The notes below the pieces were generated by a model. It did not search any database. It was not told the origin of the DNA and was given only the letters and a program-made list of their open reading frames with translations. From assembly GCF_006658505.1 (NCBI RefSeq), contig NZ_VFUZ01000009.1:147182-211181 (forward strand): a DNA stretch of 64,000 nt, read 5' to 3'. Source of the DNA: Mesorhizobium sp. B2-4-15. GTDB lineage: Bacteria > Pseudomonadota > Alphaproteobacteria > Rhizobiales > Rhizobiaceae. Positions 18,566 to 27,883 of this stretch are shown in pieces (positions within the stretch are counted from its first letter, which is position 1; each line of letters begins with the position of its first letter). The position numbers and the translations under genes were made by a program.

Positions 18566-19906
18566 ATGGATTTCAATTTCTTGAACAAACCGCGGGTTCC
18601 GGTGAATCGCAGAACGCTTCTGCAAACGGCCGCGCTTACGGGAGCAGGTCTTGCCGTTCCATACTTCTGGACCGGTCGCGCCTGCGCGGCCAATCCGATC
18701 GAGATCGTCCACTGGAGTTGGCTGGCGGCTTCGGATGGCGAAGTCTGGGCTAAAATGATCGCCAATTTCAACGATGCACACAAGGACAAGGGCGTCCAGA
18801 TCCGCATGGAGGTGGTCCCCGAAGAGCAGTATGTCACCAAGGTGCTCGCGGCATCGGCCACGGGCAAGGCGCCGGATTTCGGCTGGGGCACGGCCGGCAA
18901 GGGCGCTCAGCTGGCACGCGACGAAGTCATCGTGCCGCTTGACGACCTGATCGCCGCCTCGGGCCTCGACCTGACCGATTTCAGTGCGTCGTCGATCGCC
19001 GCTTCACGCTATCCCAAATATGACAACAAGATCTTCATGGTCCCGATGGATCTGATGAGCCTGCAGCCGGAAATCAACACCGACCACGTCAAGGAAGCCG
19101 GGCTCGACATCAGCAAGCCGCCAACGGATGGCGCCACGCTTCTGGAATGGGCAAAGGCGATGACCAAGCGCGAAGGTGACAAGGTCACACGCTCGGGCAT
19201 CATGATGACCGGCTCGGGCGTCCAGCCGACGGTAACCTGGGGTATCGTCGCCGAGCAGATGGGCTTCCAGCGCGCCAGCAACGACCTCAAGACCGCCTGC
19301 GTCAACCCGGAGGCAGGCAAGGCGGCGATGCAATGGGTGCTCGACCTTTTCGACAAGCATAAGGTTTCGACCCGCGACGTCACCGACCGTTACAAGGCTT
19401 TCGGCACCGGACAGGGCTCGATCTTCTGGACCGGCCCATGGACACTTGCCGGGTACGTGGCGCAGAAACTGCCCTTCAAAACAGTTCTGTTTCCCAAGAT
19501 CGGCAGCAAGCTCGTCACCTATTTCGAGATGGGCGGGCTCGAGCTCTACAAGCAGGCCGATACGGGGCGCCAGGAGGCCACGATGCAGGCCGTCAAATGG
19601 CTGTCGGACAACTCGTTCCTGTGGACGACTGTTGGACGGGGCGCCTCACCACGCAAATCCCTGCTGACACGTCCCGACTACAAGACCGCCGGCAGCCCAT
19701 GGGATATCCGAGGCGCCTTCGTCGATGGCATGTCCTTCGCCTCGATCGGCGAAATCCCCGTCGTCAACGGCCCGAACTTCACCATTTACTCGGGTGGGAA
19801 CTTCCTTGCCAAGACGCTTGAGGGCGTCTGGTCCGGGCAGACGACGATCGACGCGGCCATGCAGCAGATCCAGACCCAATGGCAGGCTGACCTCGACGAG
19901 GGCTGA
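18566..19906 (+). CDS. extracellular solute-binding protein, sugar ABC importer (family 1)
   Basis: A 446-residue periplasmic binding protein of the maltose/glycerol-3-phosphate class. The N-terminus VNRRTLLQTAALTGAGLAVP is a twin-arginine signal, so export may be by Tat in a folded state. The mature protein starts near ANPIEIVHWSWLAASDGEVW and contains the family's KAPDFGWGTAGKGAQL and FGTGQGSIFWTGPW ligand-pocket blocks. GAGGGAGA precedes the ATG. It is the first gene of the large catabolic operon, followed 95 nt later by its two permeases. Confidence 0.92.
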   Translation: MDFNFLNKPRVPVNRRTLLQTAALTGAGLAVPYFWTGRACAANPIEIVHWSWLAASDGEVWAKMIANFNDAHKDKGVQIRMEVVPEEQYVTKVLAASATGKAPDFGWGTAGKGAQLARDEVIVPLDDLIAASGLDLTDFSASSIAASRYPKYDNKIFMVPMDLMSLQPEINTDHVKEAGLDISKPPTDGATLLEWAKAMTKREGDKVTRSGIMMTGSGVQPTVTWGIVAEQMGFQRASNDLKTACVNPEAGKAAMQWVLDLFDKHKVSTRDVTDRYKAFGTGQGSIFWTGPWTLAGYVAQKLPFKTVLFPKIGSKLVTYFEMGGLELYKQADTGRQEATMQAVKWLSDNSFLWTTVGRGASPRKSLLTRPDYKTAGSPWDIRGAFVDGMSFASIGEIPVVNGPNFTIYSGGNFLAKTLEGVWSGQTTIDAAMQQIQTQWQADLDEG

Positions 19907-19945
19907 GCCGGGACGGCAATCGTCGGCACATCGCCGACCCGCCTG

Positions 19946-19971
19946 CCCGTCGCGACCACGATCGCGACGGG
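19946..19971 (+). other. intercistronic hairpin after the binding-protein gene
   Basis: CCCGTCGCGA and TCGCGACGGG form a perfect 10-bp stem with a 6-nt loop, 40 nt after the stop. No T-tract follows. Its place between the binding protein and the permeases suggests transcript processing or partial attenuation. Confidence 0.6.
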
Positions 19972-20001
19972 TCATACAATCGTCGCGGAAGACCGATCGA
20001 C

Positions 20002-20904
20002 ATGACGATGACAACCGCACAAAGCAGCGCCGGATCCATGCCCGAGCGCCGTCAGACCGATGGGGCGGGCTATGTCCTGGTCGCGTTCTTCGCGGTGCCG
20101 TTCTTCCTCTTCAACATCCTTCCCGTCCTCTTCGGCGTCTACGTTTCCTTCACGCGCTGGAGCATCGTGGGCTCGCCGAAATGGGTGGGTTTCAGCAACT
20201 ACGCCACTGCCTTCAAGGACCAGTGGGTCGCCGAGGCCTTCAGGAACGTCTTTCTCTACGGCACCATCATCGTTCCCAGTGTGACGGTGCTGGGGTTGCT
20301 GTTCGCGCTCTTCGTCAACAAGGGCTATCCGCTGTCAGGCCTGGCGCGCACGCTGTTCTTTGCCCCGACCGTGGTCTCGGCGACGGTGATCGGGCTCGTC
20401 TGGGTCTGGATGCTCGACACCCAATACGGCCTCATCAACTATTACCTCTCCTTTCTCGGCTTCGACGATGTGCCCTGGCTGACATCCACGCGGTGGTCGC
20501 TGGTCGGCGTCAGCATTGCCTCGATCTGGTGGGACCTGGGATTGGCCTTCGTGCTGTTCCTGGCCGCCCTGCAGGACATTCCGGGCGAGATCATCGATGC
20601 GGCGCGGGTGGACGGCGCAGGCCGCTGGCAGCGCTTCAGGCATGTCATCCTGCCGCATTTGCGGCCCGTCATCAGCATGGTCGTGACGCTGCAGCTGATC
20701 GCAACCCTGCGCATTTTCAGCCAGGTTTACGTCATGACCAATGGCGGCCCGGCCAGTTCGTCGTCGTCGCCTATCCACTACATCTACAACCTCGCTATCG
20801 TCCGCAACCTGTTCGGCTACGCGGCCGCCGTATCCTTGTTGTTGTTCGCCCTGATCCTGGCCATCACGGTGGTGCAGCGGTTCCTTCTCAGGGAGCGCGT
20901 GTGA
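20002..20904 (+). CDS. sugar ABC transporter permease (MalF type)
   Basis: A 300-residue, six-helix permease. The cytoplasmic EAA-type loop reads IPGEIIDAARVDGAGRWQRFRHVILP (about residues 192-217), the docking site for the ATPase. The N-terminal helix (VLVAFFAVPFFLFNILPVLFG) is followed by YVSFTRWSIVGSPKWVGFSNY, typical of the class. It is followed by its MalG-type partner with a TGATG overlap. Confidence 0.93.
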   Translation: MTMTTAQSSAGSMPERRQTDGAGYVLVAFFAVPFFLFNILPVLFGVYVSFTRWSIVGSPKWVGFSNYATAFKDQWVAEAFRNVFLYGTIIVPSVTVLGLLFALFVNKGYPLSGLARTLFFAPTVVSATVIGLVWVWMLDTQYGLINYYLSFLGFDDVPWLTSTRWSLVGVSIASIWWDLGLAFVLFLAALQDIPGEIIDAARVDGAGRWQRFRHVILPHLRPVISMVVTLQLIATLRIFSQVYVMTNGGPASSSSSPIHYIYNLAIVRNLFGYAAAVSLLLFALILAITVVQRFLLRERV

Positions 20905-21770
20905 TGAAGGCGTGGCTTGACGCGAAGCTCGACGAGCGCGGTCTGGAACGGGCCGATCTCCTGATCTGGCCACTCGGCATGGCGGTCGCGGTACTTTGGG
21001 CACTGCCCTTCGTCTGGATGGTTTCAACGTCGTTCAAACTTCCGGGCGACGTCATGACCAGGGATATCGAGTGGCTGCCCAGGCGTGTCACATTCGACAA
21101 TTACATCAAGGTGTTCGACTACCCGGTGGTGCGCTGGGGCATCAACAGCGTCGTACAGGCGACGGTGTCGACCTTCCTTTGCGTGCTGTTCGGCGCGATG
21201 GCGGGCTATGCGCTGGCGCGGATGCGGTTCCCCGGCCGCGACATGCTGTTCTACATCTTCCTGGCGTCGCTGATGATCCCGACGGAAGTGTCTGTGATCC
21301 CGCTGCTGCTCGGCTTCGTCAAGATCGGCTGGGCAAGCACCTATCAGGCGCTGATCCTGCCTTCGATCGGCAATGTCTTCAGCGTCTACGTCTTTCGCCA
21401 GTTCTTCATGTCGTTTCCAAAGGAATTGGAGGAGGCCGCCAAGATGGACGGCGCTGGCCCGTTCAACCTATTCTTTCGCATCGCGCTTCCGCTTGCCAGG
21501 GCGCCGGCGATCGCGGCTTCGGTCATCATCTTCACGCTGAACTGGAACAATTTCCTCTGGCCGCTGCTCGTCACCTTCGACGAGTCGATGAAAACCCTCC
21601 CTGTGGGCGTCGCCGCCTTCACCCCGGTCGTTGGAACACGCACGCAGATCGAGGGTTTCAGCATCGCGATGGCGGCGGTGACCATCCTCAGCATCCCGAG
21701 CCTGCTGCTGTTCTGCTTCCTGCAACGCTACTTCATTCAGGGACTGTCGCAAGGCAGCGTCAAGCAATGA
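20904..21770 (+). CDS. sugar ABC transporter permease (MalG type)
   Basis: A 288-residue partner permease. The EAA loop is FPKELEEAAKMDGAGPFNLFFRIALPLA (about residues 173-200), and the C-terminus FCFLQRYFIQGLSQGSVKQ is the standard MalG-type end. The ATG shares a base with the preceding stop, and its own stop overlaps the aldehyde dehydrogenase start, so enzyme and importer are translationally coupled. Confidence 0.93.
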   Translation: MKAWLDAKLDERGLERADLLIWPLGMAVAVLWALPFVWMVSTSFKLPGDVMTRDIEWLPRRVTFDNYIKVFDYPVVRWGINSVVQATVSTFLCVLFGAMAGYALARMRFPGRDMLFYIFLASLMIPTEVSVIPLLLGFVKIGWASTYQALILPSIGNVFSVYVFRQFFMSFPKELEEAAKMDGAGPFNLFFRIALPLARAPAIAASVIIFTLNWNNFLWPLLVTFDESMKTLPVGVAAFTPVVGTRTQIEGFSIAMAAVTILSIPSLLLFCFLQRYFIQGLSQGSVKQ

Positions 21771-23236
21771 CCGAAAGAGCCTATTCCCGCGCGGATCTCG
21801 GGGGTCCGATCCCCGACGCGCATTTCATCGCCGGCCAATGGTGCAAATCCGCCGACGGCCGGACGTTCGAAACCATCGACCCCAGCAGCGAGCAGGTCCT
21901 GGCAAAGGTGGCGCGCGGCAATGCGAGCGACATCGACAAGGCCGTCGAGGCCGCGCATCGGGCCCAGCGTGGCGACTGGCGCGATGTTTCGCCGGCCGAG
22001 CGCGGCCGGCTGATCTTCAAGCTCGCCGATATGCTCGAAATGGATGCCGAGCGCTTCGCGCTGCTCGAGACGCTCGACGTCGGCAAGCCGGTCAGGGAGG
22101 CGCTCGGCGATGTCCGCGGCGTCTGCGCGACGCTGCGCTACAATGCCGGCGCGGCCGACAAGATGGAAGGCCAGACAGTTCCGCTCGGCCGCGACTTCGT
22201 CGACTTCACCATGTTGGAGCCGGTCGGCATCACCGCGCATATCGTGCCCTGGAACTACCCGCTAGGCATGGTGGCGCGCTCGGTGGCGCCTGCGCTTGCC
22301 GCTGGCTGCACGGCGGTGATCAAGCCCGCCGAACAGTCACCGCTCACCGCCCTCGCCTTCGCCGAACTCTGCCAGCGTGCGGGCTTTCCCGATGGCGTCG
22401 TGAATGTCGTGGCCGGGTTTGGCGAAGACGCCGGGGCCGCGCTGGTCTCGCATCCGCTGGTGCGCGGCATCACCTTTACCGGGTCGGTCGCAACCGGCCG
22501 TAAGATCTATTCCGGTGCTGCCCTGGGGCTCAAGCCCGTTGTCCTGGAACTCGGCGGCAAGAACCCGATGATCGTGTTCGAGGACGCCGATCTGGAACGG
22601 GCGGCGTTCGATGCGCTCGACGGCTGCTTCGGCAACAGCGGTCAGGTCTGTTCGTCGTCGTCGCGCTTCCTGCTGCATCGCTCGATCCGCGACGAGTTCC
22701 TCGACAGGCTGGCGGAAGGCGCCGCGAAGCTGACCGTCGGTCGAGGTCTGGACAATTGCGATCTCGGACCGCTGGTTTCGCAAGAACAATACGCCAAGGT
22801 GCGGTCCTATATCGAGGAGGGCAGCAGGGCTGGCGCAAAACTGCGTCTCGGCGGCGGCAGCCCGCGCGGGCTCGATGCTGGATACTTCGTCGAGCCGACC
22901 ATATTCGACGCCGTCGATCCGGCCAGCGCCCTCGCCCGCGAAGAGATATTCGGCCCGGTCGCCGTCGCCCTTTCGTTCGACGCCCCCGACGAGGCGCTCG
23001 ACATGGCCAACGGTCTCGATTTCGGGCTCGTCGCCGGCGTCTACAGCCGCGACATTTCCCGCGCCCTGTCGTTTGCCCGCGATATCGAAGCCGGCTCGGT
23101 GTGGATCAATGGCTGGTTCATCGGCGGCGCGCAGGCGCCGACCGGCGGCATCAAGGACAGCGGCATCGGCCGCGAGCGCGGCCTGCCGGGCATACGCAAT
23201 TACCTCAGCACCAAGAACATCGGAATTCGGCTTTAG
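21767..23236 (+). CDS. NAD(P)-dependent aldehyde dehydrogenase (first copy)
   Basis: A 489-residue aldehyde dehydrogenase. Visible landmarks are the cofactor-binding PWNYPLGM and IKPAEQSPL regions, the glycine motif FTGSVATG, the general base Glu in LELGGKNP, the nucleophile in FGNSGQVCSSSSR, and EEIFGPV. It oxidises an aldehyde to a carboxylate in the cytoplasm. It overlaps the permease gene by 4 nt and precedes two Asp-box proteins, so its aldehyde is probably derived from the imported compound. A second, diverged paralogue lies at 30537. Confidence 0.93.
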   Translation: MTERAYSRADLGGPIPDAHFIAGQWCKSADGRTFETIDPSSEQVLAKVARGNASDIDKAVEAAHRAQRGDWRDVSPAERGRLIFKLADMLEMDAERFALLETLDVGKPVREALGDVRGVCATLRYNAGAADKMEGQTVPLGRDFVDFTMLEPVGITAHIVPWNYPLGMVARSVAPALAAGCTAVIKPAEQSPLTALAFAELCQRAGFPDGVVNVVAGFGEDAGAALVSHPLVRGITFTGSVATGRKIYSGAALGLKPVVLELGGKNPMIVFEDADLERAAFDALDGCFGNSGQVCSSSSRFLLHRSIRDEFLDRLAEGAAKLTVGRGLDNCDLGPLVSQEQYAKVRSYIEEGSRAGAKLRLGGGSPRGLDAGYFVEPTIFDAVDPASALAREEIFGPVAVALSFDAPDEALDMANGLDFGLVAGVYSRDISRALSFARDIEAGSVWINGWFIGGAQAPTGGIKDSGIGRERGLPGIRNYLSTKNIGIRL

Positions 23237-23277
23237 AGGCCGGAAAAACAAGACGTCCCAATAGAGGAAACCACGGA

Positions 23278-24486
23278 ATGACTGTTATAAAAGACGTTGA
23301 GCACTTCACGATCTTCAAAGATCCGAAGCATTGCGTCAACCAGATCGCGACCAGACTTCTGAAGAACGGCGACATATTGGCCGTCTTCAATGAGGAGCGG
23401 TTTCCGTTCCATCACGACAGCGGCCAGACCCTGATGACCCGGTCGAAGGACGGAGGCAAGAGCTGGAGTGCGCCAAAGGTCGTTCTGCCCTGGTCGGAAA
23501 CGCAGGGCAACTGGGACTGCGGCATCTGTGAGATGCATGACGGCACGCTGATCGTCAATCTGACCATAACCGGCTTCTTCAAGCGGGGCATCAAGCCCGA
23601 GCAGCCGTCGTGGAGCTCGCACCCCAACACCAAGGAATGGGGTGACTGGACCTGGGCCTACAAGACGCAGGCCTGGCTCGGCACTTTCCTCGTCAAGTCG
23701 AAGGACGGCGGCGAGACCTGGACCCAGCCGATCCCGGTCAATGTTCGCCCGCTCAAGCATGGCGGCTGCCGGCTCGGCTGCTGGGAGCTCCCGAACGGCT
23801 CGCTGCTGATGGGGCTCTACGGCCGCATCCATGGCTATGAGGAAGAGGGTGAGGGCGAAAGCACGCGTTCGGCGCTGATGCGCTCGGACGATGGCGGCGA
23901 CAATTGGGAATACTTCTCCACGCTCGGTTACGACCCGGCCAGCATCATCGACTATGAGGAGCCTGGCTTGGTGCGGCTCGCCGACGGCAGGTTGGTCTGC
24001 TTCATGCGCACGCATGTCAATCCGACGAGCGATGCCAAGAACATGGTCATGATCGTCTCGGAGGATGACGGCTTCAGCTGGACGCCGCCGAAGTGGACCA
24101 ACATCTGGGGCTATCCGCCGGAACTGATCGCGCTTCAGGACGGCCGCTACTTGATGGTCTACGGCTATCGCCGGCCTCCTTACGGCGTGCGCGCCATCAT
24201 CTCCGATGACGGCGTCACCTGGGATGTGAAGAACGAATTCGTCATCCGCGAAGGCGGCGTGCCCGGCCAGACGGTGACCGAAACGCACGGATCGAGCCGC
24301 ATGTCGCCGGCATCGGGCAAGATCGAAGGCGGCGGCGTCGACTGGAACCACCCAGGCATCTATCAGCACATCGGCTATCCAAGCGTCGTCCAGGCGACGG
24401 ATGGAACCATCGTGTGCTCGTACCACGAATGGAGCGATGATCCCAAACCGCTGCAATATGTCCGCTGCACACGCTTCCGGATCTGA
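23278..24486 (+). CDS. Asp-box (BNR/sialidase-fold) protein, cytoplasmic, first copy
   Basis: A 402-residue six-bladed propeller-type protein with repeated Asp-box motifs (S-x-D-x-G-x2-W): SKDGGKSW, SKDGGETW, SDDGGDNW, SEDDGFSW and a shorter SDDGVTW. It has no signal peptide or membrane segment, so it should be cytoplasmic, which is unusual for an exo-sialidase. An FRIP-type arginine motif is not obvious. It sits between an aldehyde dehydrogenase and a paralogue of the same fold. Likely roles are hydrolase, lyase or dehydratase on an imported acidic sugar; sialidase activity itself is not supported. Confidence 0.82.
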   Translation: MTVIKDVEHFTIFKDPKHCVNQIATRLLKNGDILAVFNEERFPFHHDSGQTLMTRSKDGGKSWSAPKVVLPWSETQGNWDCGICEMHDGTLIVNLTITGFFKRGIKPEQPSWSSHPNTKEWGDWTWAYKTQAWLGTFLVKSKDGGETWTQPIPVNVRPLKHGGCRLGCWELPNGSLLMGLYGRIHGYEEEGEGESTRSALMRSDDGGDNWEYFSTLGYDPASIIDYEEPGLVRLADGRLVCFMRTHVNPTSDAKNMVMIVSEDDGFSWTPPKWTNIWGYPPELIALQDGRYLMVYGYRRPPYGVRAIISDDGVTWDVKNEFVIREGGVPGQTVTETHGSSRMSPASGKIEGGGVDWNHPGIYQHIGYPSVVQATDGTIVCSYHEWSDDPKPLQYVRCTRFRI

Positions 24487-24495
24487 GTCCAGGCG

Positions 24496-25680
24496 ATGAA
24501 ACCCGGCGCGGTAAACCCAAGACGGTCGATGGATCACCAAACGATCCATCGCGATCCGCATGCCTATAGCGCGCATCCGCATCTCGCGGTTGCCGCCAAC
24601 GACAACTGGCTGCTGGTCTTCACGCAGTCTCGTCGCCGCGCCGGGGTGCTGCATCCGCCGCAGGATCCGCTGTACCGCAACATGCTGATGCGCTCGGCGG
24701 ACGAAGGCAGAAGCTGGTCGGCGCCTTCCGTCGTGCCCGGTTTCGGCTGGCAAGGCGTGGAATGCGCCGGGCTGACCCCATTGCGGTCCGGCGTGGTGTT
24801 GTTGAACCAGTGGCGGTTCGACTGGCACACGCTGGCTTACGCGGAGGCAAACCTCGCCCGCGACTGCTACAAGCGGCCCGAGGAACTGGTCGGGGCGAAC
24901 GCCATGGCTGCCGAACTCGCTGATTGGACGCCCGAAAAAGCGACCATCGCCGAGCGCTATCCCTGGGCACGCGGCGGCGGCGAAACCTGGATGCATCGTT
25001 CGCACGACGGCGGCAAGACCTTCACCGCGTCGACACGCATCGACACGGCGCCGTTCAGTGGCGGATACGGCATGCGTGGCGGCGTCGATCTCGCCGACGA
25101 GATCGTGCTGCCGCTTTGCGACGTGCCGAACTATGCCGCGGTTTTCACCGTGCGGTCGAGCGATGGCGGCGAAAGCTGGTCAAAGCCGCGACTTGTCGCG
25201 GCGGGCGAAGGCCATGAGTTCGAGGAACCGGCGCCGCTGTTGCTGCGCGGCGGCCGCATCGTCATGCTGCTGCGCGACAATCTCACCCGCGTCCTGCATG
25301 TCGTCTCATCCACCGACGCGGGACATTCCTGGAGCGCACCGTCGCCGACGGGAATCCACGACTATCCGGCCGACATGGTTGAACTCGCCGATGGCCGCAT
25401 CGCCTGCGTCGCCGGCCGGCGCCGTGAGCCGTTCGGCATCACGCTCTACATGTCCAATGACCAGGGAAACAGCTGGAATCCGGCGCGCTCCCATGCGGTG
25501 CGCTCGGGTCTGCCCAACCGGGATCTCGGCTATCCGTCGCTCGCACTGCGCGAAGATGGCAGTCTGTTCATCGTCTACTACGCACAGGATAGCGAAGGCG
25601 TGACGGGCATCCATGCCAGCGTCCTCGTGCCCGATGCTGAGGGCTGGCGCCAGGAAGGACCATCCCATGGCCAAGGTTGA
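24496..25680 (+). CDS. Asp-box (BNR/sialidase-fold) protein, cytoplasmic, second copy
   Basis: A 394-residue relative of the preceding gene, with Asp-boxes SADEGRSW, SHDGGKTF, SSDGGESW, STDAGHSW and SNDQGNSW spaced along the chain. It has no signal peptide. Sequence outside the boxes differs from the first copy (for example GFGWQGVECAGLTPL and the insert around LARDCYKRPEEL), so the two are probably functionally distinct and not a recent duplication. The first gene ends 9 nt upstream, and its own 3' end overlaps the ATPase gene by 14 nt. Confidence 0.8.
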   Translation: MKPGAVNPRRSMDHQTIHRDPHAYSAHPHLAVAANDNWLLVFTQSRRRAGVLHPPQDPLYRNMLMRSADEGRSWSAPSVVPGFGWQGVECAGLTPLRSGVVLLNQWRFDWHTLAYAEANLARDCYKRPEELVGANAMAAELADWTPEKATIAERYPWARGGGETWMHRSHDGGKTFTASTRIDTAPFSGGYGMRGGVDLADEIVLPLCDVPNYAAVFTVRSSDGGESWSKPRLVAAGEGHEFEEPAPLLLRGGRIVMLLRDNLTRVLHVVSSTDAGHSWSAPSPTGIHDYPADMVELADGRIACVAGRRREPFGITLYMSNDQGNSWNPARSHAVRSGLPNRDLGYPSLALREDGSLFIVYYAQDSEGVTGIHASVLVPDAEGWRQEGPSHGQG

Positions 25681-26770
25681 ACTTTCGGGCGTCAGCAAGA
25701 AGTACGGCGAAAAGGCGGTCATCCATGGTGTCGATCTCACCGTGGAGCATGGCGAATTCCTGGTCTTCATCGGACCGTCGGGCTGCGGAAAATCAACGCT
25801 GCTGCGCATGATCTGCGGGCTTGAACCGATCAGTGCCGGAATGGTTGTGATTGGCGGCAAGCCGATGCGCGGCGTGCCGCCGGCAAAGCGCGGCGTGGCG
25901 ATGGTGTTCCAGAGCTATGCGCTCTACCCGCACAAGACGGTCGCCGAGAATATGGCGTTCTCGCTGCTGATGCAGGGCATGCCGAAGGCCGAGCGCGACC
26001 GGCGCGTCGCGGTCGTTGCCGAAACGCTTCAACTTGGACCGCTGCTTGGCCGGCTTCCCAAGGAGCTTTCGGGAGGGCAGCGGCAGCGCGTGGCGATAGG
26101 CCGGGCGATCGTGCGTGAACCGGAGGTCTTCCTGTTCGACGAACCGCTGTCGAACCTTGACGCCGAGTTGCGCGTGCAGATGAGGCTCGAGCTTGCCAAG
26201 CTGCATCGAAGCCTGGGCGCCACGATGATCTATGTCACGCACGATCAGACCGAGGCCATGACGCTTGCCGACCGGATTGTCGTGCTCCGGGACGGCGTGA
26301 TCGAGCAGTTTGGAACCCCGACAGAGATCTACGACGCGCCCTGCAACCGCTTCGTGGCCGGCTTCATGGGTTCGCCCAAGATGAGCTTCCTCGAGGCCTT
26401 CATCGAGCGCGTGGAAGGCACACGGCTGATGCTTCAGATCGCCGGGACGACCGGCGGCGGCGTGGAACTCGAGTTAGAGCGCCCCACAGCGCTGACGGGC
26501 GGCGTGGTGGTCGGCTTGCGGCCGGAACATTTCAATGCGCGCCGAGCAGCCGGCCCCCGGTTGTTGGCCGATGTCGAGTTCGTCGAACGGCTTGGCGGGG
26601 AGAGTTTCCTGCATGCGCCCGCGCATCCGGCTGGCGCATTGGTCATGCGCCAGAGCGACGAGAACGACAGAGGCTCCGGTGCGGGCAAATACGAGATCGG
26701 CGTGAACTGGCGCAAGGCGCATCTGTTCGCGCGGGACGGAGGAGCAATTCCGCTTAAACGAGAGCCTTAG
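25667..26770 (+). CDS. sugar ABC transporter ATP-binding protein (UgpC/MalK family)
   Basis: A 367-residue ATPase with Walker A GPSGCGKST, Q-loop FQSYALYPHKT, signature LSGGQRQRVAIGRAI, Walker B VFLFDEPLSNLD and switch His in VTHDQ. A C-terminal TOBE-like domain (about residues 240-367) contains VVGLRPEHF. It energises the MalF/MalG-type permeases encoded 5 kb upstream and may also be shared with other importers, as UgpC-type ATPases often are. AGGAAGGA precedes the ATG, which lies inside the end of the second Asp-box gene. Confidence 0.94.
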   Translation: MAKVELSGVSKKYGEKAVIHGVDLTVEHGEFLVFIGPSGCGKSTLLRMICGLEPISAGMVVIGGKPMRGVPPAKRGVAMVFQSYALYPHKTVAENMAFSLLMQGMPKAERDRRVAVVAETLQLGPLLGRLPKELSGGQRQRVAIGRAIVREPEVFLFDEPLSNLDAELRVQMRLELAKLHRSLGATMIYVTHDQTEAMTLADRIVVLRDGVIEQFGTPTEIYDAPCNRFVAGFMGSPKMSFLEAFIERVEGTRLMLQIAGTTGGGVELELERPTALTGGVVVGLRPEHFNARRAAGPRLLADVEFVERLGGESFLHAPAHPAGALVMRQSDENDRGSGAGKYEIGVNWRKAHLFARDGGAIPLKREP

Positions 26771-26863
26771 ATCCAGCTGCTGTCAATCCAGAAGCCTGGA
26801 GAGGCCGCGGTCAACGCGAACGAACAGTGGCGAGCAGCGCGACCTACGGCCTGCACAAGGGAG

Positions 26864-27832
26864 ATGACTTTGGACTTCGAAAAATTGAAATCACGCCTCG
26901 CGGGTTGCTACGTGACGATACCCACGGCATTCGAGGACAGCACCGGCTTTCCGGTTAGTCATCAGGCGATCAGGGCCTATGTGCGCTTCCTGATCGAAAA
27001 TGGCCTTAACACTGAATATGCCACGCTGCTGGCTGGCGGGGCGGCGGGCGACTTTTCGACGATGTCGTTCGAGGAGCGGATCGGCGTCGGCGAAACCGTT
27101 GTCGACGAAGCACTGGGGCGTGTTCCCCTGGCCTTCGGCGGGCAATCGACCAGCACGCTGGAACTGGTGCGGCTGGCCCAGGCGGCGCAGTCGATGGAGT
27201 TTGATTTCCTGCAGGTCTCGTGCCCGTTCTACTTCACCCACACGGAAGCCGATTTCGAGGAGTTCGTCGTGGCTGCGGCAAAGGCGGCGCCCCGCATCGG
27301 CATCATTGTCTACAATACGTTCTGGACGTCGACGAGCCTGTCATTCGGCATGATCGACCGCCTTGCCAAGATCGACAATGTCGTCGGGCTGAAATGGGCG
27401 ACGCCGCGAACGGACGCCATGGAGTTCGAGGACGTCACGTCCAATTTCTCCAAGCGCTTCACCATCATCGACAACAATCTGTTCTTTCCCTACTCGGCGA
27501 TGCCGTCTCTGGGCGCGCAAGCCTTCGAGGTGCATCTGTGCAACTACTGGCCGGAATGGGGAATAAAGCTGATCGACGAGGTCAAGGCGCAGAACTACAC
27601 CGAGATCGCGCGCATGATGGTGGAGGAGGCCATGCCGTTCTATAAGCTATGGGTCGAGATCGAGAAAGGCTACACGAGCGGTGACGGCTATCTCGACAAA
27701 TTGTGCATGGAATTGATCGGACTGCCGTCGAGCCGCTGCCGCCCGCCGACGCGTGACATTCGCCAGAACTATCGTGCCAGGACACTTGACATGATGCGGG
27801 CCGCGGGCGTGCCACGCCTCGTGGCCAATTAG
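26864..27832 (+). CDS. DapA/NanA-family lyase or dehydratase
   Basis: A 322-residue class I aldolase-fold protein. The Schiff-base lysine is visible in VGLKWATP and the catalytic tyrosine in IIVYNTFW. The usual T-x-T or G-x-T-G carbonyl-binding motif is changed to LAGGAAGDF, so the substrate is not that of dihydrodipicolinate synthase. The family includes N-acetylneuraminate lyase, KDG aldolase and keto-deoxy-sugar-acid dehydratases. In this operon it probably acts on a 2-keto acid formed by the enolase-family enzyme at 32950. AAGGGAG precedes the ATG. Confidence 0.87.
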   Translation: MTLDFEKLKSRLAGCYVTIPTAFEDSTGFPVSHQAIRAYVRFLIENGLNTEYATLLAGGAAGDFSTMSFEERIGVGETVVDEALGRVPLAFGGQSTSTLELVRLAQAAQSMEFDFLQVSCPFYFTHTEADFEEFVVAAAKAAPRIGIIVYNTFWTSTSLSFGMIDRLAKIDNVVGLKWATPRTDAMEFEDVTSNFSKRFTIIDNNLFFPYSAMPSLGAQAFEVHLCNYWPEWGIKLIDEVKAQNYTEIARMMVEEAMPFYKLWVEIEKGYTSGDGYLDKLCMELIGLPSSRCRPPTRDIRQNYRARTLDMMRAAGVPRLVAN

Positions 27833-27883
27833 AAAAACATAGGGAACATAACAAGAAGCGACAAACCAAAAGGAGCGACTGCT

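Noticed and set aside
23278..25680. Calling the two Asp-box proteins secreted sialidases
   Set aside because: Neither has a signal peptide or an evident FRIP-type arginine motif. Asp-boxes mark the fold, not the activity.
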